Part shown: positions 15,801-26,524 of the stretch, one piece after another | Numbering within the stretch: position 1 is the stretch's first letter | How the letters are laid out: each line of letters begins with the position of its first letter | The notes under the pieces: model-generated | Databases searched by the model: none | Told to the model about the DNA's origin: nothing | Seen by the model: only the letters and a program-made list of their open reading frames with translations | Position numbers and translations under genes: made by a program | Assembly: GCA_034687125.1 (NCBI GenBank) | Contig: JAQGBZ010000572.1 | Location: 1-30,435, forward strand | DNA length: 30,435 nucleotides | Reading direction: 5' to 3' | From: Neelides folsomi | Taxonomy: Eukaryota > Arthropoda > Collembola > Neelipleona > Neelidae

Positions 15801-17318
15801 AACATTTAATTATCACGTTCTATAAGTGTAAAGGCAATTCTAGTTACCTAAATGAGCATATAACCGCTATTAAAATTCATTTGATAAAGTTGGATAAATT
15901 CATTAAATGTTAAATCTCAATTACAGCAATTCTCTCAAATGAAGGATTAACCAAAGAAATTAATGATGAATGGACCAGAATTGCTCCGATTACTTTGAGC
16001 TTAAGCGACGTTGATAACGATCAACTTGAAAAGATCCGGTTCTTTTATTTTGGAGGCGAATCCGTTAGCAGACTTACACAAGAAGGATTAACCGAACTTT
16101 ATACGGATAGGAATTATGGAATTTGCACGAGAGAGTTTGCAATTGCCAATGGAAAGTTCAGCCCGACGTTCCTCTACGCTTTTAACTTTAAGGGAAATTA
16201 CAGCTCTTTGTCAACTTTTGGAAGCGGAGATCTCAGTTGTAAGTCAAATGGCCAAAAAACCATTAAATTTGTGAATTTTGAAGATACCTTACTTAATAGT
16301 ACCAACCCATACTGAAACCCAACTAAAAATAATCCTCAATTTTCTTAACAATTCAGCTATTTACAAATTAAAAGAATGGATTTTTATTAAAATATAGCCG
16401 TCGCTAATTCCGATGATCTCCAATATCTCTTTGATTCACCCAAATACCCAGAAATTGAAATTGGATCAATTGCCGAATCTTTTTCACGCAGACTCGTCCG
16501 CCTTTGGGTCTCATTTGCCGAATCAGGGTATTTGAACATTCAAAAATTATTAATTTACTGCTCTTTAAGTCATTTAATTAATTCTAATTAACGCTTTATA
16601 TATAACTCTATCTGTTATCAGTCTAGTAGTGATTTAATTATTTAATTTTATCGATAATTATTTAATTTTACATTATAGAATTCCGTATAAAACTTGGAAC
16701 ACCCGATGGATTAAATTGGGCACTGAAGGTCCGGTCAAATGGTACGAATTGAATCACCAAACTTCTTTCCTCGATGAGCCACTCAAGGAATCTGTTGACT
16801 TTTGGGAAAACATCGACGGTGAGGGTCTCGAAGGGTCAAACTTCATCCGTAAAAACCGTCAGCTTACTGCCGTCAACAGTGGAGGGTATGACTATCCATC
16901 CGTGCCTTCATCGTACGGATCTTCAAGTTCTTCTTCTAGTTCTGCTGGATCTGGTTCAACTGCGAGAACAACTCCGAGAACCACGGCAAGAACAACAGCC
17001 AGAACAACAGCAAGATCAAGAACCACTGCAATCGTCCGCACAACTTCCCGACCAAATGTTTTGCAAAATATTATCCAAGGGCTGAGGATTCCTTCAATTA
17101 CTGGAAACCGCGGGTCTACCTCGACTTCAGGAAACGAATCTTTCTTCTCCCGGATCTTCAAGCGGATCCGATCCTTTGGAGAATTCCTTTCCGGTCTCGT
17201 CCAACGGCTCATTGCAACAGTTACGGGTTTATTCGGAGGTGGTGCGAGATCGGGTGGCGGTGGGCTTCTTTCGACCATCACTGGTCTTTTCACAGGGGGA
17301 TCTTCTTCTTCCTCTTAA
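9813..17318 (+). CDS. Catalytically degenerate carboxylesterase-like protein (CES-B) with long C-terminal tail, complete, 10 exons
   Basis: Secreted COesterase-fold protein, probably non-enzymatic. Exons: 9813-10127, 12437-12577, 13079-13166, 13506-13568, 13890-14075, 15247-15437, 15544-15712, 15927-16238, 16398-16527, 16679-17318; 2235 nt, 744 aa. It has a signal peptide (about 1-17), an acidic low-complexity segment (about 18-66), the esterase domain (about 67-577) and a 168-residue tail. The fold landmarks remain: [42 protein letters not shown]. The active site does not: the loop GESAG reads GQGSG (246-250), with Gly248 at the nucleophile position; the catalytic His in GVxHxDDL reads SVANSDDL (Asn492); the oxyanion loop is HPGSF (168-172). 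Only Glu378 (SEEG) is kept. The tail has a Ser run, an ARTT-type repeat (about 627-646) and a Gly-rich end with amphipathic segments. Neurotactin, glutactin and gliotactin are known dead esterases used in adhesion; a binding role here is inference. Confidence 0.93.
11060..11644. mobile_element. 585-bp terminal-inverted-repeat element in CES-B intron 1
   Basis: The ends are inverted repeats of about 62 bp (11060-11121 and 11583-11644) starting ACAGGTGAGTAGAATG. They match except at two positions and are flanked by TA at 11058-11059 and 11645-11646. The near identity of the arms suggests recent insertion. A 48-codon plus-strand ORF lies inside (11382-11528). TA duplication points to the Tc1/mariner superfamily; the size and short ORF point to an internally deleted, non-autonomous copy. 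Confidence 0.88.
11382..11528 (+). pseudogene. Possible remnant of a transposase N-terminal HTH
   Basis: ATG-started 48-codon ORF inside the element at 11060-11644. Residues 8-26 ([19 protein letters not shown]) have the spacing of the first helix-turn-helix of Tc1/mariner transposases, where an R-x-x-I-V-x-L-h-x-x-G-x-S-x-x-x-I-x-x-x-L pattern is common. Nothing resembling a DDE catalytic core follows, so it cannot be a working transposase. The pattern is seen; the family assignment is from memory and not tested. Confidence 0.4.
13251..13374. repeat. Degenerate 62-bp tandem duplication in CES-B intron 3
   Basis: GTTGTAGAAT followed by a T-rich stretch with a CATTTTTT/GATTTTTT and TTTTCAC core begins at 13251 and again at 13313. 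This makes two diverged head-to-tail copies of a 62-base unit. It lies in the intron between 13167 and 13505. No function is suggested. Confidence 0.5.
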
Positions 17319-17527
17319 TTCATTTTTCTTGTTTATGAATCTTTTATTATAAATATTAATTAATAATAATTATGAAAAGTATTAGAATGTGATCCCAGTT
17401 TTTGTAATTATTTACATTTGTATATTCAGCCTAAGTTTAAATTATGCCAATTATTTTAATTATTTGACTTTTTAACAATTACAATCAACTTTTAGTACAA
17501 TTTGTGAAGTAGCCGGAAATTATCTCT

Positions 17528-17533
17528 AATAAA
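17528..17533 (+). terminator. Likely poly(A) signal of CES-B
   Basis: AATAAA is found 210 bases after the CES-B stop codon at 17318 and is the first canonical hexamer on the plus strand there. The distance is plausible but not short. Confidence 0.4.
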
Positions 17534-17773
17534 TGTTTTATTATATTATTTACAAAAGTTCTATTGTAGTTATTCCATTCATCATGTAGAACAAAATGTA
17601 CATTCATGTTTATCATTTCATGTTTATTGTTCATCTCATGATCGCTATTTCTTCATACATCATACTTCATACTACTATATATTTATGTATAATACTTACA
17701 TTTGAACAATTTTTATCAAAAACTTAAATAACATTATGTATCCTAAATGTTCATTTTTTTACACATTTGGTTA

Positions 17774-17779
17774 TTTATT
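17774..17779 (-). terminator. Poly(A) signal of the RIIa/IQ gene
   Basis: The minus strand shows AATAAA 14 bases beyond the stop codon of the RIIa/IQ gene (17793), implying a very short 3' UTR if used. Confidence 0.45.
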
Positions 17780-17792
17780 TTAAATGAGAGTT

Positions 17793-19639
17793 TTATTCTT
17801 CATCTTCTTGTGTTTCTGGCCGCATGTCAATTGTTTCATATTCCTCTTCTTCCTCCGCTCCTTCGTCATCGTCAATGCCAAGCTTCTTAAGCCGATCTTT
17901 AATCGCTTCCATGTTCTTCAAGAGGGACGCGCGTGCAATTGGCTTTGTTTGCATGCTTTCGTCCTTCTCACTCACAGCATAATCTTCCTAATTAATCACA
18001 ATTTAATATTAGGATCAAAGATTTAACAAATGATTAATGATTTAATATTGGATAATTAAATGTCAAATTAAGTATCTTTACCATGTCGAGTTCCTCCTCT
18101 CCTTCCATTTCTGATTCTGTGATTTTATCCTTTCCGCTGCTTCCCTTTCTGCTTCCCTTCCTTGGAAATTGTCTGTTCTTATCCAAAGGTCCGCCCTTTA
18201 CAAAGAATGAATTTAATTTTTTGTTAAATTTAACATCAAATAAAAGATCCAATTGATATAATAAGCTTGTTTTTAATTATTAGAAATTAACAACATTGGG
18301 TATATGGTGAACAAACTTCTTCACCTTCACCGGCATTTTCTTGATCAGAGTTTTCCATATTATTCAAAAAGTCTTCCAGAATGTTTTTGATAATTGAATG
18401 GAGCTCAGGATCAGTTTTGATCAAATCTTCCATGGCCTCGGGATGATCGGCAATTGCGAATCCAATATGAGGATAATATCCCATGTCAATCTTGTGAAGA
18501 TGGAGAAGCCGCTCCAACTCCCTATGATGAGCAATGGTCAAATCAGCAAACGAATCGCCCTGATTCTTCAACTGAAATTTATCAATATCAATAAGAAAAT
18601 AATCGTAAAAACATTTTAAAACTAATTAAGATCTAATCAATTATTAAAGATTTTAATTACTCTTAGATGAAATTCCCTCTTCAAAGTGCTATACTTCCTT
18701 CGATCTCTGAAACCTCTATACGCTGTCTGAAATAAATTTAAAATAGTATTAAATTGTAATATAATATGAAAATTTATTCAGTTGGGTAGAAGGTTTTTCT
18801 GTTCTGTTTCTTTTTTAAATTCAATGTGAATACTTATATAGAGTAATATAATAAAAAATGTATATGTTTGATGAGAATCCAATGTTAAATTGTAATTAAA
18901 CCTGAATTGTCGTAGCGAGAGCATCAGCAATGTCCCGATCAACGTGGTACTCATTTAAGAATTCAGTCATCTCTTGATCATTCAATTTCGAAGATCCTTG
19001 CCAGCTCTGTTAAATTGATAAATAACATATTATTAATAATAGTTTAAAAATTCACATTGCTAATTAATGGTTAATTTCGAAAGGTTTAATGTAAAAGGTT
19101 AAATGCAAGATACGAACGGGATTATTTATATTTAAAATAAAAGTTTACCCATCTCTTCCATTCCCAGCTTGGTCGTTTATCCTATATATTGGTAGAAACG
19201 GCATGTAAAATTATTTAAAAATGGTTTAATATTATCATACTTATAATAAAAATAAAAGTTCGAAAGCATTTCTTAGTTGTATTGTATGTTTATATTTTTG
19301 GATTTATTAAGAAAATTGTCTTATTATTTACTTTTTGGTCTTTCATTTCTTCCACATCTCTTTCCAAGACTCGTTGGTCAGCCAAGTCAGCCAAGAATTG
19401 ATAAATGTTCTTTGGCTGCGATCGCAACACCTTCAATCACATTCAACCATTTGATCAATAAATTCAATAAATATTGAAGAATTAAAGTTGACATGAGAAA
19501 GGTTCAAGTTTAAATTTGCCTCTCGGGTCAAATCCTCAAGGAGTCCTTTGAGACGGAAAGGAATAGAGAAACGTTTCCTCTGACCGTGGAGCTCCAAAAT
19601 GGGCCCATTGGGCATTTCAGGAAGTGCTGGACAAGCCAT
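17793..19639 (-). CDS. RIIa-domain and IQ-motif protein (Sp17/ropporin-like), complete, 8 exons
   Basis: Probable axonemal or sperm-flagellum docking protein: RIIa domains dimerise and bind A-kinase anchoring helices, and IQ motifs bind calmodulin. Exons in transcript order: 19520-19639, 19332-19430, 19149-19181, 18902-19006, 18661-18726, 18317-18571, 18082-18195, 17793-17987; 987 nt, 328 aa, every junction in phase 0. The RIIa domain spans about residues 24-65: IPFRLKGLLEDLTRE joins VLRSQPKNIYQFLADLAD, as in Sp17 (IPxGFxxLLEGLTREILRxQP). An IQ motif crosses the exon 4/5 junction at 118-130 (IQTAYRGFRDRRK). The middle (142-226) is helical-looking and unknown to me. The C-terminus is acidic, with EGEEEL and an AEEEEEYE run. 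Intron 1 appears to use a GC donor; exon 3 is a 33-nt micro-exon. The donor of exon 6 (GTTTGT) is chosen for phase. No signal peptide, so cytoplasmic. Confidence 0.87.
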
Positions 19640-20520
19640 TTCTTAATCTTCAATCAAATTCTTCTTCTTTACTTTACTTTGGGTTTGGGATCGATTGCTT
19701 AGTTTTATTTGTTTTGCTAAATTGATTGATAAAATTATATGATGGAGATTTTTTGTTTATTTCCTTAGTGCTTTACATTTTGATATCCATTTTATTCAAA
19801 GTTGATATTTATCCTAGATATTATATAATAATTTAGCCAGTAGATAATCATACATCATACATAGTATGTTCTTTCATAACATCATTAAATTATTCATTAA
19901 AAGATGGATATTATATCATCAAAATTTATTATTTATGCGTGGAGGATTACTACGTGATTTTACCCTGAATGTTTTAATTGCTGATAATCTCAAATGCGGA
20001 ATTTATGAATAAAAAAAGTGTTATTGAAATGTTATCAATATTTATTCCGATTTCGCTTTGAGAGATAAAAGTCATTTATAGGTTTTAAGTAAGGTCATAG
20101 CTATTTGTAACCCTATGTATCTTTTATGCGGCATTGATTGAACATGGCCAAAACTGGCCAATTTAATTACGGAGATATTCAATTAGGATTTATCTTGTTG
20201 CTTTTATATACATTTTTATCAAAAAATTCAACACAATAGAAAATATGATTTCATCTTTAGGTCATATTATTATATAAAATTTTCATCTAACAATATATTC
20301 AGACTCAGATCTGAAGGTATATCAACTTACAAGAATACACATATAATAATATAAAAAGTTGAACAATGAAATTATCCTAAATTCCACTTGAGCCTTAAAA
20401 AGCACTAGATAGAATTTAAATAATTTAACAATCTTTTCCAATTGAATCATTTTGGTAATTACCAATGTGCTCTGACGTGGATTGACTTTCAATCATTGAC
20501 TTTAGTAAATTGGGATTAAA
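19640..20520. other. Divergent intergenic region between the RIIa/IQ gene and CLCA-A
   Basis: This 880-bp AT-rich stretch must hold the promoters of both divergent genes. I find no convincing TATA box at the right distance from either ATG (19639 minus, 20521 plus), no coding exon and no clear repeat. Shared bidirectional control is possible but nothing in the sequence shows it. Confidence 0.5.
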
Positions 20521-23500
20521 ATGAAATCCATTTTGTTAATTTCCATTTTTTCTTTAATTTCCCTTTCTTTTGGTGCTCATTTAAATCCAGATGGGGGTTA
20601 CGATATTTCTATTGCCTTTAAAGAAGGAACACCTTCACAGAGCAACATTGACAGAATAAGGGTATAATGAAAAACAATTAATAGGAATTAGGAAACTCAA
20701 AACTTTTTATTTTTAAGCGACATTGTTTAATAAAATTTGTAAATTTTATTTTAGACGTCGCTTCAAATCTTTTCAAGTAATCTTTGGCGAACAACAAGAA
20801 TGCATTTTTATATAAGATCTGTAAATCTTCTTGTTCCTGAGGATTGGACAATTGAAGCTTCTCAAGCTGAAGGGTTTACACACAAAAATTAATATCAATA
20901 TTACTACTTTATTATAGTTAATTAACATTTACAGATATTTTAAACAATCCTCATAAAATTTAATGTTAAATAAAATGATCTATTATTAAGGCTCTCTTTT
21001 GAAACCGCGGATATTCGAGTTTCTCCAACATTCCAAATTCCTTATGTTGAAAATCCAAATCTTTGTGGACTTCCGGGAGATCATATCGAACTCCCAGTTC
21101 ATTTCTTTGACAATGTAGAAGACCAGAAATATGGAACTCAATGTAATTTAATGGATTTACAATTTATTCAATTTGTAATTTAAATGTATCTTAATAAGTA
21201 TTTATAGAAAGTTATTAGATTTATAAAGATTATTATAGATAGAAATTTTAAGCGTTATTAATCATATTGTTTTAAGCTTACGCAATTACGTTTAATCAAT
21301 AGATTTAAGTGGTAAAATAAATATTGGATAGATAAAAATTTATTTTGATTAGGGAAAGTACTTTTAAACCAATGGGCCAGATACAGATATGGAGTTTGGG
21401 AAGAACATGGATTTCCCAAACATACAATTTATCCATACATTCACAAGGATCCTACTGAAGGTTGGAGTTTAACGGGATGTTCAAACACAAAATTAGCTGG
21501 AAAATTTAAAAACATGTAAAATGAATTAACTGAACTTTATATATTGCGTTTGATTTTGTAAAATGGTTAATTAAATTATAGCTTTTAAATTAATAATGCT
21601 TTGTAACAATCAAAAGAATGTGAATTTTTTTAATTCAGATCCAATCTTGATTTTGGTTGCGATATTGAAGATAAAGCAAACATTCCAGATGAACATTGTC
21701 GATTTATTCCGGATCGAGTTAATACAGCTAAAAGCAGCTTAATGCATTTTCATTGGATGTAAATTAATATTATTAAAATGATTTAAAATTAATTGTTCAT
21801 TATGAAATTGGATTATGATTAATAGCTAAAAATTAAAATTAATGAATAAAAATCTTTATTTAGCGAATCAGTGACAGAATTTTGTGACGAAGAAACACAT
21901 AATAAGTTCGCACCAAATCGTCAAAATTTGTATTGTAATGGAAAGAGCGTTTTAGAAGTTATTTTGGAATCTGATGATTTCAAAAAGTTGGATTCTTCCT
22001 TACCTGCACCAGAAATTCCTGTGATTCAACTCAACGTTGTGAAGAAAACGTCATTGCCACTATTTTATTTTCTCCTTGATATTGGGGAATTAAAGGTAAA
22101 AATTGTAGATTGTTTTAAACTTCAAAAATATTGAATTGATTAAAGATTATTTACTTATATTTTGCAATTGAAAATAATTAATTTTTAATTGTCAGGCACA
22201 TGATGGTTTGGTCCAATATGTAATTCCTAAACTGAGTGAACTTTTTGTTCATGCAAGTGAATCGATTGGGGCACTTGGGGCTTTCCCAGGAGAAGAATCT
22301 TTAATTGAACTTCGTGTTGGATGGAAAAGCGTGAAATCAAATCTAAATGAATTTATTACGTAAAGCCCTTTACTTAATTTTATGAATTGAAATCAAGTGA
22401 AAAATGTTATGCTATAACATAAAGATTTTAAATTAATTTATAATCAAAGGATAAATATTAAATAAAAAATGTTTTATTATAATAGAGGTTTGGGAGAAAT
22501 TAGAACAGACGGAAAGAATTTCAGAGATTTTGGTTTAACAATTCATTCAGTTACAGAAGAAATTAAAAGTTTAAATCACGAACCAGGAGCTGTCATTTTT
22601 ATATTAAAAGCGGGAGATCATGAATCTTATGGTAAAAAGTCAAATATCAATTATACTCATTACTAATCTCAAAAATAAATGAGAATTTAATAATATTTAA
22701 ACCTTCTATTTTAACAATTTGTAGATTCTGTCATTCATGAGTGTGAAGTTCTGAGTTCTATAGCAGAAAAAAACATTCAATTATTTGCAATAGAAATTCA
22801 AGGGGAAACTTTGGCAAATCTTGCAACTTCCACTGGAGGAACTCATTTAAATATTGAAAATAGACTTCAAGACACACAAATTGCAGAGTGTATCAGTTCA
22901 TTCAGCAATGTTATTCAATTGCCAATACCCAAGAATGAAATAACAACTATTGTAATTTAAATAATTAAATATACTAATTGAATTAAAAATATTATAAAAA
23001 TTGTTTTATAAATGAAAAATATTATTGGAATTGACTTATAATTGGTTTAATTAGCTAAGCAAATCTGCTGTACTTCCGAATACAGATTACACCACTCGTT
23101 TTCCAACATCGCTACAGAAATTTTATTTTTATTTAACAGGTCATTTTTATTATTATTAAGATTTAAAAAAATAATATTCACAAATCTAATGAAATGTTGT
23201 AAATATAAAATAATATTAAAATATTTATTTAGTTGATACGGAATTGAACGAAGGTGATATTGAAATTGGAGGAGAAACTTCTGGATTTACAATGACGCCG
23301 GAATGGGGATCAAATTCACGTTGGAGTTATTCCATTTCAAAAGATTATCCCGATTCTCCGCCCCAAGAAATAATTTTCAAGTTCCAATGTCAAGAATGTA
23401 AAGGATTTTTCCTCCTCAGAGGAAATAACAATGAAAATGAAGAAATTGTTAAAATCATCGTTTCAACATCAACCAGCGGGGATTATTTGGACGCTTCGAT

Positions 23501-25521
23501 CGCTCCATTATCAATTTATGCAACTGTAAATGATTTTCGCTTTCGCCAAATAATTTATTAATCAATTATTTTAAATATGAGCATTTTAATAAAATAATTA
23601 AATTTTTGTCGTATACAATTGTTTTTTAAAGGTTGAATTGGATGAAAAACGCGTTGTAAATCTCGACGTTGTGGCAAAAGTTCAACTTGGAATTTCATCT
23701 TCAGACCTTGAATTGAAAGATGATGGAAAATTGCCTGATATTTTGGCTCGTGATGGAATTTACTCTGCAGGTTGGCAATTATTATCTTAATAATCAAATT
23801 TATTCAACAAATTGAATTTATACTATCTAATAAAAATAAAAAACTTTTTTACTAAATTATAATTAAATAACTTTATTTAAAGTGGATTTACAATTCATAT
23901 AAATTAAAATATAGATTTTTACCCGCAAAGTGGAAACGATGGCCAACATAAAATCTCAGTTGTTGTAAAAGACAATCCATTGAATAAAGGCCGACTTTCC
24001 CCAATTGATCAAATCATCATTGACGAAGGGAAGAAAGAAACTGTCGAATTGGCTGGACCTTTTGAAAAAACTGTTGATATTCCTCATCCAATTCTCATTG
24101 CAAATGCTGGATCCGGAAATTACAGAGTAATTAACCAATTTGTATTTCAATACACATAAATTATTTAATATACTTAAATTGTCATTATCGTTTACATGCT
24201 ATGTAAATAACCCAATATTTAACTATAAAGGGTGTTCCTAATCGAGTGACGGATTTGAAATATTTGATTGAAGACAACCAAGTTTATCTCATTTTCACTT
24301 CACCAAAGATCAAAGATTTTGATGGAAAAAGTAAACGATATACCAAATATTTAATGTAGTAATATTAAAAAATAATTTCTAATTGTTCATTATCGTTCCT
24401 ATTTATATTACAAAAGTGATTTAATTATTCGTAGTTGAAGAATACACTGTTACTCGAAGGGATGTCGACAATGCTACGTTCCCAGGCATAGCAGAACAAT
24501 TACAAGAAGAAAAAATTCTCATTTCAAATGACTTGCAATTTGAATTCCAAACTTCTTACACTATCACTATTATATCAAAATTCGGAGAGAATTTGGTAAA
24601 TTCCTATAAGATTAAGAAATCCATCTAATCAGAATCTTTATTAAAAACTTGTGAATTATGTATAATACTGCACTATTTACACAATAAATACAGTGCAGAT
24701 CTTTATTATTATTTGATCAGTATTTACTCAATGATAAAACAAATTCAAGTAACAAGTAATTCTGGTTATAGGGCGAGTCATCAAATATTTTAATATTTGA
24801 TGGAGATCTCGAGCAGTTGGAGACTTCCCCACCTTCTGAATCAACAACACAATCCACTACGACAATGACGACAGAAACGACAACTGAAGAATCAACAGAA
24901 ACAACTACTGAAGAACAAACCTCCACTACGGAATCGTCTACTGAGACTTCCACTGAATCTTCAACTGAAACTACAAGCACGGAATCAACTGAAAGTTCGA
25001 CTTCAACAGCAGAAACGACGACAGAAACATCAACCGAATCAACTGAAACTTCAACCGAATCAACCGAAACGTCAACCGAATCAACCGAAACTTCAACCGA
25101 ATCAACCGAAACTTCAACCGAATCAACCGAAACGTCAACCGAATCAACCGAAACTTCAACCGGATCAACCGAAACTTCAACTGAATCAACCAAAACTTCA
25201 ACCATAGCTTCAACTGAATCAACCGAAACTTCAACCATAACTTCAACTGAAGTTCCTTCAACTACAACTGGACAACCAACAATAACTACAACATCTGAAG
25301 GCTCATCCAACCCAACTGATTCAACTACCGAAGAACCATTAGTTGAACCAACAACTAAGAAACCATGGGTTCAAACAGGATGGGGAATTTTCACAATTGT
25401 GGCCGCTTCAATTGTTTTTCTAGTCGGTAGTTCAGCGGGATTTTATTTTGTTCAGAAAAAGAGAGTGAAACAATTGGACATGGTGGAAAGTCAAAATTTT
25501 AAACAAGTGACAGAACTTTAA
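20521..25521 (+). CDS. CLCA-like type I membrane protein with degenerate protease and VWA sites (CLCA-A), complete, 16 exons
   Basis: Relative of calcium-activated chloride channel regulators, which are self-cleaving surface metalloproteases with a VWA domain. Exons: 20521-20661, 20755-20873, 20991-21142, 21353-21515, 21639-21758, 21864-22095, 22196-22359, 22486-22631, 22725-22951, 23055-23139, 23233-23525, 23632-23770, 23915-24126, 24231-24330, 24435-24595, 24772-25521; 3204 nt, 1067 aa. Signal peptide about 1-18; CLCA N-terminal domain about 20-290 with a Cys-rich stretch (FCDEETHNKFAPNRQN); VWA-like about 298-480; beta-sandwich and fibronectin-III-like parts about 505-818; Ser/Thr-rich stalk 834-1012; one transmembrane helix about 1024-1045; a basic KKR stop and a 20-residue tail. 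The zinc motif HEWAH is NQWAR (143-147). The MIDAS DxSxS is DIGEL (304-308), and the later TDG is KAGD. A signalling or adhesion role is more likely than proteolysis; that is inference. Paralogue CLCA-B follows. Confidence 0.93.
25021..25188 (+). repeat. 21-bp minisatellite coding the CLCA-A stalk (8 units)
   Basis: Eight in-frame head-to-tail copies of a 21-base unit code for the heptad TETSTES, with one TETSTGS variant. The inner units are nearly identical in DNA, differing mainly by ACG/ACT third positions, so the array has recently expanded or been homogenised. Irregular TST/STE coding continues on both sides (about 24840-25340). Thr and Ser density predicts heavy O-glycosylation; the regular Glu makes the stalk acidic. 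Confidence 0.95.
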
Positions 25522-26524
25522 CAGGATTTAATTAACTATTACCTAATAATTAACAAAATATTCAAGATATGTAGATATTTGTTGAAGATTATAAATATAA
25601 AAAACAGGTATTACAATTTACAAGAGATGACGATTCTATTTTTTATTGTTTGATAGAAAAATAATTCTATGATTATTCAAAAAAAATTATTGTCGGCTTT
25701 TTTCATCTTGTTTAACTATTTAATAACTACATACTTTAGTATAATAAAAATAACTATGTATTATACCAATAATAGCAAATAATGATTAAATGAATAAATT
25801 TTATATTTCGTAAAACAAGAGTTTGCTTTATTGCAATTCAATTTATATTACTTATTATTTAATATCGTGTCGTCATTTGGTCGTAGACCGTAGGTAGTAT
25901 TGATACATTTTTACCTTCAAGTAATTGAATTAAAAATGCCAAATTATAAAAAAATAAAGATAATTGTATATTAAATGATAATGATAATACAAGCTCCTAT
26001 TATAAATTAAGTATAAGAGAAATGAATATTGAAGCATGTAATAAATAACAAAATATTTCCAACAATACACGATATATGATATTTTCTTTGCCTTATACTA
26101 TTTTATATTTATTTAATTACATGATTGTGATTGTACATACTACAGGTATATGAAATAAATTAGATAATATCGAAATGTTATAATTGTTTGTGCAATATAA
26201 AAATGGGCGACATAAAGTTTTCATTTGATAAGTGATAAACAAATTCATTCTGGCATTATCCTTTAAAAGATTAACACTCCAAATTGAATTGAAACATTAA
26301 AGGGTAATCCATAAAAGTATGAATTATAACTTTTATTACTGATTTTACATTCTTTATCTATGTACTTACATCAAGTAAATTTACAAATCTTAAAAAATTC
26401 CACTTGACATTCAATACATTTTCATAACGAGGTTTAAGCTATTTAGTAGTGTTTGTAATTTTCGCGTGTGTGCAGTAATTGCACATTTTATATAAATTAG
26501 TATATAGTATACCGCATATGAAAA
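25522..26524. other. Intergenic region CLCA-A to CLCA-B
   Basis: AT-rich, with no coding exon seen on either strand. It holds candidate poly(A) signals for CLCA-A. Near CLCA-B, TATAAA at 26491-26496 ends only about 28 bases before the ATG, so it could be the TATA box only if the leader is extremely short. A CLCA-B 5' UTR exon further upstream cannot be excluded. Confidence 0.5.
25743..25748 (+). terminator. Candidate poly(A) signal of CLCA-A
   Basis: AATAAA lies about 220 bases after the CLCA-A stop; a second copy is at 25793-25798. Either could serve; the choice is not resolved. Confidence 0.3.

Larger units (their letters stand above)
17319..17792. other. Convergent intergenic region between CES-B and the RIIa gene
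   Basis: AT-rich stretch holding the 3' flanks of two genes that face each other. It contains likely poly(A) signals for both (17528-17533 plus, 17774-17779 minus) and simple CAT/ATAC-rich sequence around 17575-17700. Nothing codes here as far as I can see. Confidence 0.6.

Noticed and set aside
16892..17293. 133-codon minus-strand ORF opposite the CES-B tail
   Set aside because: Antisense shadow of the ARTT repeat and Gly-rich tail, which is in frame with the esterase domain on the plus strand.
17784..18026. Plus-strand ORF opposite the last RIIa/IQ exon
   Set aside because: The acidic Glu-rich C-terminus on the minus strand reads as Leu/Phe/Ser-rich on the other strand; there is no independent support.
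24717..25310. Long minus-strand ORF rich in Val, Ser, Glu and Asp
   Set aside because: It is the antisense shadow of the CLCA-A stalk minisatellite; repeats with a 21-base period keep several frames open.
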